From NCBI GenBank assembly GCA_930367205.1, contig OV884011.1:88893474-88957473 (forward strand): 64,000 nt of DNA, given 5' to 3'. The notes under the pieces are model-generated. The model ran no database searches, was not told where the DNA came from, and worked only from the letters and a program-made list of their open reading frames with translations. This document shows positions 46,420-57,614 of this stretch, piece by piece. Made by a program: the position numbers and the translations under genes. Source of the stretch: Acanthosoma haemorrhoidale. Lineage: Eukaryota > Arthropoda > Insecta > Hemiptera > Acanthosomatidae. Positions within the stretch are counted from its first letter, which is position 1; the number at the start of each line of letters is the position of its first letter.

Positions 46420-47440
46420 TTACAAATTTTTTTTAATTTAAGCCTAGGATAAACTGTCTTCAAACATATCCTACATACATTCAAACATAAAGTTGTTTTT
46501 TGTCTCCCTAAGAAGTATCTTTTCTATGCTAACGGCCCGATAACATAGCTTGATAATAATTTATTAAGGAAGTAATTAATATTCAGTTTTATCATTGGTG
46601 GTGATTCGCACAAAGAAGAATATGCGATACGTTGGTAGTTACCAGGATGGGGTTGGTAAAAAATGTAATTCCCTTATTAATGGTAGACTGATGTAACTTT
46701 TCATAAATTGATAATGATTACAAAAAATATCTGGAGGTATCTTCTTTTTCTATTTTAAAAATATGTTTTACGTGTGTACCACCGGCGATATCGACTACTG
46801 CCATACTGAATTGGCTGTGAGAAACAATTATCATTGTGAGATATTAAAGGTGATGGTGAAAATGTGAGAGCTAAATCCCACGGCCTAAACGGCCAATTAG
46901 CGCAGCTATGGATGTGCTCTGCTCTTCTGTGTGAAACAGGACAAAGAAAAAAACAAAAGAAGAATATACGTACCATTGCATGCAAGCAGGATCATTTATT
47001 TTTACTTACATAACCTGACTTCGGCCCTTCGTTCAATCGACCCTTGTTTGCTGTATCTCCGGGTTAAACTGTTAACTGCTTCAACTGTTACAAATCCTAC
47101 CACCAACCTTTTTAATAAATGTGTTTTCAACTGAAAAGATAACCACTTAAAGAATATACTCGCAACAACAAGTTTAACTAGACATCTTGCAACAATTTGG
47201 AATTGAGCATTGTTAAAAAAGGTGGAACCCCTTCTTACACGTGAATAAATTTTTATATAATAGATTGATTGTTGCGTTCAGCTATGTAAGCAAATAAAAA
47301 ACAAATAGGGAGTGCTTAACCTGAATTGTGTCGAGACACAGCCAGGCTCGTTTATGTTTTTTAGATGTATTACTTGAAATATAAAAATAAAGCTACAAAA
47401 AAAATAATAAACATGAATTTGTTTATTATTATTTTTTTAT
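46420..47440. other. Intergenic; A/T hairpin next to LINE tail
   Basis: Nothing coding. At 47,397-47,439 an A/T inverted repeat (aataataaac / gtttattatt) borders the T-rich end of the minus-strand Jockey-A copy. Open frames 46,755-46,985 and 46,931-47,134 show no motif. Confidence 0.45.
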
Positions 47441-47449
47441 TTTTAGATA

Positions 47450-48290
47450 TAAAACAACTTTATTATGATGAAATTACAATCTACGTTAATACTTAATAGG
47501 CAATAAATAATTGAGATAAATGTTTTCATTCATACCATATTTACAATTCATCATTCACTCGCACATTCATACAATATTTACAAACAGCACAGGGGCCCCC
47601 CAAGTCCACATAGTTGTTGCCTCCCTTGCATGCGAAAGAGGAAGCGGAGTCATGGGAAGTCCCCCACGCTCCTCCGCCAGCCACATCACCGAATACGAGC
47701 GAGACCGACGAAAAGCGCGAGAGCCACATACGCTCAGGACATGATTGGAGAAACTGGCCATTGCCAGGACTTCCACTGTCACGCATTTATAGCAGGTCAC
47801 GAGGCCACTGCCGTTTCAGTCTCCGAGAAGGATTATAGGGATGAGTGGAACAGTGCAATGACTGTGTTACGAGATTAGGGTGGTTGGATAGGTTACTATG
47901 AAATTTCATGAATTTGGAAGGGATGAGTTCAATAATGTAGGGTATATTCAGATCATTATAAAGGGTTTTGTTGCTGGCGTGATAAGGGGCATTTACTATT
48001 GTTCTCAGGACTTTTGATTGAAAGGATTGGATGCGCTTGATCGACATTTTTACTGTCCCCCATAGCTCTATTCCGTATGTCCAGATTGGCTTAAGTATAA
48101 CTTTGTAAATAAGTAGTTTATTTTCTATTGAGAGATGGGATGTCCTTCGAAGTAGTCTGTACAGTTGTCCAAAGCGTCTGTTTGATTCTTGTCTTTTTAG
48201 CCTCGTGTGTGGGTTCCATGTCAGTCTTTTGTCGAGATGGAAGCCTAATAAATACCGTACTGTCTCAGACACAGGGAGAGGAATCGAATT
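47450..48290 (-). mobile_element. Jockey-A LINE, 5'-truncated minus copy
   Basis: Minus-strand copy from tcgattcctctccctgtgtc (near 48,285) through the ORF2 C-terminus, stop at 47,787 and 3' UTR to about 47,455, where a T-rich stretch (plus strand) marks the tail. The upstream side runs into an A-rich stretch at 48,306-48,317. It is the best-preserved coding piece of the family. Confidence 0.9.
47787..48272 (-). CDS. Jockey-A ORF2 C-terminal 161 codons, uninterrupted but partial
   Basis: An intact open frame covering the RT thumb and C-terminal region: LGFHLDKRLTWNPHTRLK, RRTSHLSIENKLLIYKVILK, PIWTYGIELWG, IQSFQSKVLRTIVNAPYHAS, ending RRLKRQWPRDLL. The catalytic palm and the endonuclease are not included, so it cannot act alone. 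The Met at the start is internal to the parental ORF2 and is not a real start. One extra residue in RYLLGFHLD relative to RHLGIHLD of the 28-kb copy suggests an early 3-base insertion. No promoter was seen. Confidence 0.8.
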   Translation of the reverse strand: MSETVRYLLGFHLDKRLTWNPHTRLKRQESNRRFGQLYRLLRRTSHLSIENKLLIYKVILKPIWTYGIELWGTVKMSIKRIQSFQSKVLRTIVNAPYHASNKTLYNDLNIPYIIELIPSKFMKFHSNLSNHPNLVTQSLHCSTHPYNPSRRLKRQWPRDLL

Positions 48291-49000
48291 TAATTAAATT
48301 ATTATTAAAAAAAAAAGATGGTCAGGTTTTTTAGTTCTAAATTGCGATATTTGAACACTAGATGGGATGGTAGGGTGTGGGAGGTTTCGCACTTGTTTAG
48401 GCAGTAGCTGAACAACCCTAAAAAACCTTTCTTTAATTGGATAATAAATAATGAATTTTTAAAGGGTATCCTTCGTTTTAATTTTATTTAAAGGTACCTT
48501 TATTTCTCTCATGATTATTCAGGATGCAATGGTAAAAAAAAACCTCTATTTTCCCTAACAAGGGATTCACAAATTCATCATACGAACAAAAACTTAAGTT
48601 CAGGGTGTAGTTGACTTGGTGATCAATAATCCAAGGTTCCGAAAGTTATCGATAAGCTCACATCATTACATTCAGTGAATTTGCACGGCACACTCCTGGC
48701 CTACTGGTTTATATCGGGTCGATATATTGACCTGTACGTTAGATAACAATCCGAATCAAGAAGCAGAGGAATCTGCCGTTCTTACTCGTACATCGCTAAC
48801 ATTTAATTACAGATGGTTTTTTCCAAATATATGGCTTGTTTAATTTGATCCAATTTATTTTTCTGAGCGTAATATTCAATTTTGTGGTACTGCTTTGCCG
48901 AAAGCTGGCAGATGGAGGCGGAGGAATCCCTGCTTTCTTCGCCAATTATGTACCTTAGATGAACCACAATGTGGCCAAATCTTGTTGAAGTAACAAATAA
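48291..49000. other. Intergenic, nothing recognised
   Basis: No open frame above 60 codons with a motif; mixed composition. Confidence 0.45.
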
Positions 49001-49004
49001 TAAA

Positions 49005-49422
49005 TAAAATTACTGTCAGATTGTAGAATGGTATAATTATGAAACAGTTTTATTATATTTCTACAACTTATAACTTCTATAATGTAATAGCGACAGCTCT
49101 AAGCTGTCATCTTCAGTTATCTCTACAATAAAATAAAAACTCTTACCTGGTCATATGGAGACAAACTAATAGCTATTATTATACGTAAGAATGGTTACTT
49201 ATTTTGTAATTGTCCTTCTAATTCACTACAATTATAACATACGTATAGTAACAGTAGTTCGTTTGTATCCATATTAGCAAGCAAGCATTTTTTTCATTAG
49301 ACTTTTTATTTGATTGTAGACAACGGAAACTTACAGCTTATGTCTGTCGAAAGTGCTATTACATTAAAGAAGAAGTTATTAACTGTGGAAAGACAATAAA
49401 ACTTTTTTATACAGATAAGTTT
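49005..49422. repeat. TIR-family element, copy with decayed right end
   Basis: The left end aaattactgtcagattgtag and the block taacttctataatgtaatagc...acagctctaagctgtcatct match the left end of the 53-kb copy. The right end (cgaaagtgctattacatta... gttattaactgtggaaagac) matches the complement of its own left end but stops before the terminal gccggat motif. The interior shares atatggagacaaact with 53,150. No transposase, so non-autonomous. Confidence 0.7.
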
Positions 49423-49607
49423 CATTGGAGTTTAAAGTTTGCAGCTCCACTCGAAAACTTAATTTAAATACAGAATTTTGATCCCAGACGGAAAACAATA
49501 TTATTCAACGATTATATTTTTGATCAATTGCAAATTACCTTTTCTGGTGCCACTACCCTAACTTTTTTCAGTCACTGAAAATATTCTTTATGATGCAGAT
49601 TATTTGA

Positions 49608-49957
49608 TCCCCCCCCCCCATAGCTCTCAACAGGATGGCGGAAAAATAAAAGGAAAATTATTTTGGATTGATGGGTGCCTTTCACTAAGGGGAGTCCTAT
49701 TTAAAGGATGTATGAGAAGGATATGGGGTGTGGGATGCCTAAAGGAGGCTGGTGGGTTCGGGAAGGTAGTGAGAGTCTACCTATGGTGGAGCCTAGGGGT
49801 ACTAGGCATTGGTTTCTAGTCTGTCATAACTGGCCATGCCTCTGAAGGGGGCTGTACTGTGTCGGCCTATCGGCCGGGAGATCGACCTACCCTGAGCAGG
49901 TAGAAGGGGTCATGGTGCTTCGGTTGAGTCGGCTGGGTGTGGATCGTTCAGTCCCCG
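49608..49957 (-). mobile_element. Third LINE family, 3' UTR
   Basis: The minus-strand continuation of the ORF2 tail at 49,958-50,215, G+C-rich, ending at a C-run on the plus strand (49,610-49,619). Its last 150 bases recur at 57,466-57,610 with blocks ggatgatgggtgcctttcac-like and ggatgtatgagaaggatatg. The open frame on the plus strand (49,604-49,819) is a shadow. Confidence 0.65.
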
Positions 49958-50215
49958 TCAGGGCTCTATGAGGTCTATTTGTCTCCAGGCTTCGGCGGTC
50001 CAGCAGGGCTTCCATCGGACGGGCATTGGTGGTGGTTGAAGGTCGGAGAATAGTGGGTTGTGGCTGTGTCGAAGTGAATCGACAAATTTAATGTGTCGTC
50101 TCTTGATAAAATCTTGGATGGTGAGCACTTCAAATTTTTCGTGGATCTCGTCTGCCTTCATTCGGTCGAACGGGGTATGTTTGAGGGAGGTGCGGAGAAC
50201 TCTGATTTGAATGAT
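49958..50215 (-). pseudogene. Third LINE family, ORF2 C-terminus
   Basis: On the minus strand: IQIRVLRTSLKHTPFDRMK, then ADEIHEKFEVLTIQDFIKRR, then HIKFVDSLRHSHNPLFSDL. The pattern (Q)xxVLR...P..+....IH..L.+.(T/I)+..FI+.....F...L..H.NPL is the typical last segment of Jockey/R1/I-type ORF2 proteins. It is open to the stop at 49,958; sequence upstream of 50,215 (minus) is no longer recognisable, so this is a 5'-truncated insertion. It differs from Jockey-A in both protein and 3' UTR. Confidence 0.68.
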
Positions 50216-50219
50216 AAAT

Positions 50220-51030
50220 TTAGTGAGATAACCAGTAACTAATATTTCTTTGTCAGGAGATGGTGCTTAGTTGGTTTCGTAGAAGCGTAAATCTTAATTT
50301 CAATGAGTGACACATCGAGTCCAATGAATACTAAATCATACTTTTACAAGTTCCTAGAGGCCAACGTACTTTGAATAGATCCAAATTCACAATTCGAGAG
50401 AAAAATAAAATGAAATATTATTTTACTGAATATATTATTACATGTTTTTCCCCGAGTTAATACTATCCTCAGTGATAATTACTAACAAAAAATGTATTAG
50501 GTTTTATATGTAAAAAAGGTGAGCTGTGTAAAAACAAATGGTTTTAACATAGGAGTATCTATGTACGTATGTTATAAAATTTGTACACCATAAAAAGAAG
50601 CAACATGGTTGACAATGAAGATCTAATAGAAAAAACTAGTTAATTAGTTAAAGAAATTTCTCAGATTGTAATGAATGAATGGCCAAACTTAATTTTGGAA
50701 AAATAGCTTCATCCAGAAAAGTACATATAAAACTTCTCAATCAACTCCTGAAGTTCTCAATGACTTCTCCACAACTATGCTATTTGAGGTTAATGATTTG
50801 GCTACCTCATTTATTTAACACATGTGCATTTATCTATACTCCTTGAATTATTTTCGAAGGCTATATTTTTTAGCAGATATAATCCTGTAGCATTGGTGAG
50901 ACTAGGAATGTTCATTTGGACAAACTGGTGATACATATTGCGCCTTCTTTGTGGTCCACTGTTACCCAATAAAATATTTAAATATGCATTCATGAAATTC
51001 CCGAAACTAATAAGAATCATAAACAGCCAT
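50220..51030. other. Intergenic, nothing recognised
   Basis: AT-rich DNA. The minus-strand frame 50,811-51,086 overlaps the left LTR edge and has no motif. Confidence 0.45.
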
Positions 51031-51031
51031 T

Positions 51032-51929
51032 TGTCGGAAATTGTGTCCCCAAAGTGGAGAGGACGCCCGCCGCGGGCTATGGTCAATACAACCCGGCAAC
51101 TGTCCGGCGAGCGTCAAGAAAGAGATAAAATGGGTGGACCTGTGGTCTTTGACCATTGCTGGCGGGCAGCTTAATTCGTGTTTATCTGACTCCATAAGAT
51201 CTTGGAAGTTGAGTCCTGACAGGTCTCTATGTTCAGGAGAAGAGGAACAGGTAGGTATTATAGGTAGTTTATGTGGTCTTGGAATGACCACAAATTCCCA
51301 CTCGGTATCTAAGGGTAGGCGAAAACCGTCCGGATCCCGAAGGCGGGTGTGGACCATAGAGAGGCAGACTTGATTGCCGTGTGAGACGCTACTAGGTAAA
51401 GTTTGTAGGGCCACGGCAACAATCGTCCATGAGGGATAGGTCTCTTCCGAGGAGATGATAGTTTTAGCGAGACGAAGGCAGAGAATCCCACTAGGAAGGT
51501 GAGGGGGTCTGAGCACCCCGGACTAAAACATAGTGAGGTTAGGGGGGAGGGGGAGAGGGAGTGACTGAGATTCTGGTGAATGCCCCAAATCTGGCTGGTT
51601 ATGTAGGCAGGCCAGCGGTGGGGATGCCCCGACGTGCCACCTAGTGCCTTCGGCTGTTTCGGACACTAGTTTCCCCCTCTCTTAACTTTTTTTTTTTTCC
51701 CGCCCTACCCGAGGCTGAGCCTCAAACGGGCTTGCCCCACAAGCCCGTGAAGCGGGCTCGTGTGGTTACGTATCCTGTGGTGCGCATATTCCGGTGCAAT
51801 GGGAGCCCACCTCTCTTAACTGGCGCTTTAAGGTTTTTTACTATTAAAATATGGAAAGATAGGTGGATATTTCCTGGGCCGAGAAGAGGGGAACTTCTTA
51901 TTATTCCTGATGAAGAGGTTGACACTACA
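51032..51929 (-). mobile_element. Solo LTR, CCCGACA family, carrying a retroposon insertion
   Basis: Second nearly complete copy of the 2.5-kb LTR. The left end is tgtcggaaattg, followed by gacgcccgccgcgggcta and the shared central block, and the right end is gttgacactaca. It is 898 bases long, or 764 without the 134 bases added by a retroposon insertion and its duplication, close to the 751 of the first copy. No matching target duplication is visible (catt on the left, gtgt on the right). Curiously, the 8 bases after the right end (gtgttata) equal those after the first copy. Long apparent open frames across it (for example 51,007-51,516) are LTR sequence, not genes. Confidence 0.78.
51688..51810 (-). 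mobile_element. 123-bp short poly(A) retroposon with 11-bp TSD
   Basis: Inserted in the LTR, bracketed by CTCTCTTAACT (51,677-51,687 and 51,811-51,821). The plus strand begins with an 11-base T-run, so the element lies on the minus strand and ends in poly(A). Its 3' core holds gaggctgagcctcaaacggg and a palindromic acaagcccgtgaagcgggct. The related LTR at 39.4 kb has the uninterrupted target (ctctcttactgacgc in complement). The 7.6-kb insert is a shorter copy. It is non-coding, with no clear tRNA, 5S or 7SL head; either a SINE or the 5'-truncated tail of an unseen LINE. Confidence 0.85.
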
Positions 51930-52362
51930 GTGTTATAAAAGGAAATGCACATTCATTTTTGTTTGTCGGTATGTAGTAAAAGTACAAAGGTGCTTAAACT
52001 CGTTGATTGTTTTTGTTTTTTTAAAGATGAGAAAATCTCTTCATCGTTTTCTTCAGGTTTTTATGTACGATAGATGTTTAGACATGGAATGTAAACTAAA
52101 ATTTAACGCGCAGAGTCACCAATAGTTAATTGAGTTTATAGAGGGTTGGGTACGTTTTAAATTTCGTATGTTGTTGTTTATTATGATAGGAAATGCAACA
52201 ATACTGTAAAGTATGGCAGGATCGTTAACTGGATGGGTATTACTGGTTATGTTATATTGTACAAGTGAGCAAACCTTATTAATAAATTGGTCCAAATACG
52301 CAACGATAAAAATTTTTATTCTCGGCATGCAAGGTGACGTTCCAATACATGCCTAACATATC

Positions 52363-52665
52363 ATGATCTCTTTATAAAATAGCTTTATTGTTTTTCCAAT
52401 AAGATAATAAATAACCAATAAAGATAATTAATGCCCTGCAAAATATTGAAATAAAATTAGAATCCATAACATTGGATTGATATTAATAAAAAGGAAGAAA
52501 AATCAAAGATCACTAGGAAACCCGCCCCCTCTATACATCCAGGACGAGCAGATATAGCAGCCCATGTTAAAAGATAGTAATATAATATTGTTTTTTGTGA
52601 GTTATATATCCCACATAACCAATTGGGGAGTAGCCATAAGATTGATATATAGTTGTGTTTTTTAT
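52363..52665. repeat. TIR-family repeat copy, empty-site version
   Basis: Aligns with 2,230-2,500 plus 3,257-3,335: aatagctttattgtttttcc, aaaatattgaaataaaatta, aaaggaagaaaaat, aggaaacccgccccctctata, aaccaattggggagtagcca and tatatagttgtgtttttt. It lacks the 751-base LTR. The ancestral target around the insertion reads atattgttttttgtgagtta here. Confidence 0.7.
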
Positions 52666-52994
52666 AATTTGATGACATATTGTTGATAAATTTTTTAAAA
52701 TAATTGTTGAGGGTTTAATGGTTATTTCGTGGTAGTTAATTTTGTTTTTTGAATTTTAATTACTTACTTCTAAGGTGTTGAATTTATAAACTATAAGAAT
52801 TGTTGATTCAAGTAGAATAGAAGGACAATATCAAAATAAGTACAGTTCAGCACTGTTAGTGGAATATAATTTATATTTTACTTAATGGCTGTGACCATTT
52901 TTACATATAATAATAGTAATTAGTTGGTTGCCTTATACGCAGGTTAAAGTTTTTACTATTTTACATTTTATTTTATTGTAGAGATAACTGAAGA

Positions 52995-53704
52995 AATTAC
53001 TGCCGGATTGTGGTTGGTGTAATCATGAAACAGGTTTATTGTCTTCCCACAAATTATAACTTCTTCTTTAATGTAATAGCGGTTTACAGCTCTAAGCTGT
53101 CATCTTTATTCAAAAATAATTTGTAAATATCCCTTACCTTCTCATATGGAGATAAACTTATTATTATTATACGAAACAATCGTTACTTATTTTGAAATTG
53201 TCCTATTCTCATACAATCAAAATTTCATAAGATTCAAACTTACAAGTATGTAGTTAATAATTGAAATTCAAAAACAATATTAAAAACTATCAACCATTAA
53301 AACCATAAAAAAATTATTACATACTGCCAACAAGTCATAAAATTATAAATGTAGTCATTTTTTAAGGTTTCCATGGTTACTTGATAGTTTTTAATTTTTT
53401 TACTGGATTTTAATTATTTACTACATACGTGTTGCATGTTTGAATTTTAAGAATTTTTAATTGTAGTAGAATAGAAGGTCAATTACAATAGGTAACGATG
53501 GTTACGTTTAATAATCGTAATTAGTCTGTCTCCATATGAGAAGGTAAGGATTTTTATCATTTAACTTTTTATTTTATTGTAGAGAAAGCTGAAGATGACA
53601 GCCGAGCTGTCAAAAGTGCTATTACAATAATGAAGAAGTTATCAGTCGTGGAAGCACAATGATGCTGTTTTAAAATTGCACCATTCCACGATCCGGCAGT
53701 AATT
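52995..53704. mobile_element. TIR-family element, complete, about 120-bp inverted ends
   Basis: Starts AATTACTGCCGGAT and ends ATCCGGCAGTAATT. The inverted repeats continue imperfectly inward for about 120 bases (aacttcttctttaatgtaatagc on the left; complement of gctattacaataatgaagaagtt on the right), including a small palindrome agctctaagctgtc. The interior is AT-rich, has a local inverted symmetry (catatggagataaac near 53,145; complement near 53,530), and does not code. The copies at 2.2, 49.0 and 52.4 kb are related. Superfamily and target duplication are undetermined. Confidence 0.78.
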
Positions 53705-56700
53705 ATTTGTTTTTTAACTATCTTTTTATTTCATTCTGTTCCAAGATACAAATCCATTGACGTTCCAAGGTTTAGCGGTATACACACGATGAGAGACGAA
53801 CACCAATGCCCTTATCATTTAGTTCGTACTAAAATTATTTAAAACATTCTTAGAACATTGTGAAAATGAACATGTGAAAAGACACAACTAGGCATGTCTC
53901 TCTTAGATCTACAATGGCTCGGTTCGACGTGTCCCATAGCCCCGTTGTCTGCCGAAGCCAGCTCACAGTCACGGATAACGACGCAGAGTCAATAAACAGT
54001 TTTCTGCTTATCTCAGCAGGCCCCAGCGAAGAAAACATACTCAACATTTATAACCCAAGTCGGAGTCGACTACTTTGTCCCACTTGATTTTTTTTCTAAC
54101 GGAGTAACACTGCTCATAATTCTTCCGGAAAGAAACTTACACGCAGTTCCTGAATATCCCTCATGTGTCCTACTAGAATTTCGGTTAACTAGTTATCTCT
54201 ATTGAAGCCAAGCCTATCAATTGAAAACATAAACAAATCGAAACTTGCTATATTCAACATAGAAATCAACTCAATATCATATTCTTTTTATTTTTGTAAT
54301 TACATAGTAATAAAAAAGAAATATTTTTCCTCACCGTGGGAGTGGAATAAAATTATAGCCTATTGTGAAGCCAATTTATATAAATATAAGAATAAAATAA
54401 ATAAATAACAAAAGTTTTATATGATCAATAAAGAAGCGAAATAAAATATTTTTTAGAAGTGGTTGTATCTATGAGTCAGCTCTATAATTGTTTCTATAGT
54501 TCATAGTATTTTATTAAAGTTAAGACAATACACAGTACTAGTGTGAGCACTGCTATAAAGAATTGTGTAACACTGACGCGTATCTTTCCGATAACATATT
54601 TCGTTTGTTTGACCAATTTAAGTGTTTACACTGTAATTGCCACATGAAAATATTTACTCAGGGGATCATAATGTTCGCACCTAATAGTAAACCCAATTCT
54701 TTGTTAGAACTCAGAAATATAAAACTAATATAATGATATGAGAGGGGTCAAATGACCCCAACATAAATTCAGTTGATTGATATTTTTTATTTATTATTTA
54801 TATTTGCCGCCTAATGATTAGAACATTTTTTTTTCTTTCTTTTTTGAGGGGCGTCTTTAGAAAAAATGAGTAAAAACTTGAATATAGAAATAAGAAATGA
54901 TCTTTGAAAAAAAAATATTTTAAAGCAATTATTCATCGGAGCTGAACCTGGAAATGAGTCCCCCAATTATGCATTGTCAAATAATAAAGTAGTCCGATAA
55001 ATAAAAACTCAAATAAATCCGTTTATTGAGATATTTCCTAGGGTTGATGGAAAAGGTATGGTTGATTTTCATCAAGTATATTAATGACTTACATATTATG
55101 GCGAAATGTTGTCCATGAATAAACTTGATGAAAATTCAACATTTTTTTTTTATCAACCTCAACCCAAACTTTAATCTCATTCACAGGCTCAAGTTTAGTA
55201 ATTAACTCACGATTTAAAGTAATATGAATTGATGTAATTTTTTTTTCATATAAAATCTTGCCTACCTTCACAAAAAACATGTTGAATTCATTAAGAAGTT
55301 CGTACAGTTCCATCAGTTTGCAATAGCTTGCAAGACGGCCACCTTGCAGGATAACCTATACTATTGATACTAACTTCTTTTTATTTTATCGGTATGTCAC
55401 CTAATTTATCAGTTCACTTGCGATAACGGCTTGCCAGAGAGCCTTGCCTAGTTTTTAAAACAACATTACTTCCTTATGAATGAAACCATTTTAGTGAGTG
55501 TCGGACGTTTTGAGACAGAAAGAGAGAATTTCTTCACTTTATTTTATGTTTACAAGGGCTCATTGCATACGGTTACCAGTCCGCTAGAGAGCCTCTAACC
55601 TAAAACTAAAGCTAAATTAATACGTAAAACTGAAATATACTTATTTTATACAGTAGGACAACAGTATCAAAATCCTACAGCAATTTATGGCTAATTTCTA
55701 GTGGGCCTTAAAAATAAAATTGTCTTAATTTATGTTTATTTTAATTATATAATTGTTATGAGTGATTTCTTTAACGATGTTATTAATGTCAATGTCAGTG
55801 GTACCTTGTAGTCTGTATCTCTTCTGTTGTGAAACCATTCAATGAGAGTAAGTAGGAGTTATAATCTTGAGGTTTTGAAAGCCATCAAAAACCTCATATC
55901 AGATCAATATTCATGTCTAATTTGGTGAGAATCTGGCAATAACTGGGAATTGGGGTGGTAAGAACCCCCCCCCCCCCCTATGTTTCGTGCAAGGTGTTTA
56001 ACGAAAGCTAAGCCCGATTCGGTCCAAGTATCTATACTGGAGTCCTTTACAGAACACAGCCACAAACAGAAAAGTTAGTATTTCGGTTAATTACTTCATA
56101 CTTTATACATTAAAATGTAAATTATGTATGTGTTAACTCCTGTAGCTTAAACCGGTGTCGGAAAAATGATTTTTTTGTTTTTTTAAAGCGTCAGTCGATC
56201 CCTATAAACTACAGAGGGGGGGGGCATACAGTTATTGATGATTGTAATGTAAAATAGTGCGACAACATATGTTCCATAATTTAATACGCCATAACTTTAA
56301 AGGACTAGCCCCAGTGAAAGCCTAAGGTTAGCTTGATACACTGTAAAGAGGTTAGACAATTTTATGAGGTCAAGTATTCAATACTAACTTAACATTAGAT
56401 AGTGTCAATTAATTTAAGCATGTTTTATATTGACCATTATTTTCTTTGATTAATAGTTAAATGAAATTGTATCGCTATTTGGTATATCCAGGTATCCTGT
56501 ATCATGTACCTAGGTAATTATTAAATGAAAAAAATATTCACGTAAATTTTTATTCAATAGTACAACGTATAGATAGGACATTTTCACTTAATTAAAATGT
56601 ATTAAGTTAGCGTAAATCCCTAAACAAATTTAAAATAAATTTATTCAAACAGCAACGGGACGGGACGCTTTCCTCAATGAAGCCCGATCTTGTGCATCAA

Positions 56701-57460
56701 CACTTCCTGTGTGGAATTCAATAATTCAACGTTTAGTCTTATTTGTCTTAAAGCAGATCAGGTAAGGTCTCTTATCCTTAATATATACTTAATTCTGATC
56801 ACCGAGACAACGATAACACAATTTGGATTAACTCAAGTTATAAGGTAACAACAAGATCATACAGAAGACTTGTCCTCTAGAGTAGTTTGCGAGTGTTTGC
56901 AAATGAAGTGAGAATAAAAAAATAATACAAATGGGTGGGAACGGTTCCAACAAAGGAATGAAACATTTCAATTGAAGGTCGTTGATGTCCTAAAAAGCCT
57001 GTTTTTTTCCCTCTTCTGAATGGACAATTGACTATACTTTTTACAGATTTGAAAATACTTTCAACAAATCAACACATCCTTTAAGTACAAAATTGCGTAG
57101 TATGTAATTAATAAATGAGTTCAAAAATTTGTTGATAGATATGTATATCTAAGCTTATTAATTACCATTACATATTACGTATGTCTACATTATGTCCTAA
57201 TAACACTGTTTTATCAACGCATTCATATACTCATGGACACTCACAGTAATCAATTAACTAATTAAGTTTCAAAATCAGAAAAAAGGTATCTAGTGTATGA
57301 ATATGTCAATAATAAAATATAGTTAGCTCCATGGAGGAAGTTAGCCGCCAACCCCGTGTAGTTACGTAATGAACCACTAATGAATATTTCATTTAAAAAA
57401 CAGCAATTGTTAAATAGAAATGTTTGAATGCATTTGTTTTATAGCAACTACACATTATTT
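53705..57460. other. Intergenic, no gene recognised
   Basis: AT-rich DNA with a C-run at 55,967-55,979. A minus frame at 55,089-55,313 (74 codons) has coding-like polar content (MELYELLNEFNMFFVKVGK) but no known motif. A small inverted repeat (gttgattttcatcaagt near 55,062; complement near 55,124) overlaps its end. Confidence 0.45.
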
Positions 57461-57465
57461 TTTTC

Positions 57466-57610
57466 CCCCCCTTAGCTCTCGACTGGAAATATAGGATGTC
57501 GGAAAAATAAAGGAAATTATTTGGGATGATGGGTGCCTTTCACTAAGAGGAGTCTTATTTGAAGGATGTATGAGAAGGATATGGGGTGTGGGATACCTAT
57601 AGGAGGTGGG
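57466..57610 (-). repeat. 3' UTR of the third LINE family, second copy
   Basis: Matches 49,608-49,750: C-run, tagctctc-actgg, gtcggaaaaataaag, gatgggtgcctttcactaag, ggatgtatgagaaggatatg and gggtgtgggata. It carries no ORF2 tail, so it is a shorter 5'-truncated insertion. Confidence 0.7.
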
Positions 57611-57614
57611 TGGG

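Noticed and set aside
51007..51516. 169-codon minus-strand open frame, among the longest in the window
   Set aside because: It lies entirely in the CCCGACA-family LTR. The same segment at 2.5 and 63.1 kb is broken in that frame, so it is a GC-driven open frame in repeat DNA.
55089..55313. 74-codon minus-strand open frame as a conserved gene
   Set aside because: Polar, Lys-rich composition is suggestive, but no motif, second exon or repeat partner was found.
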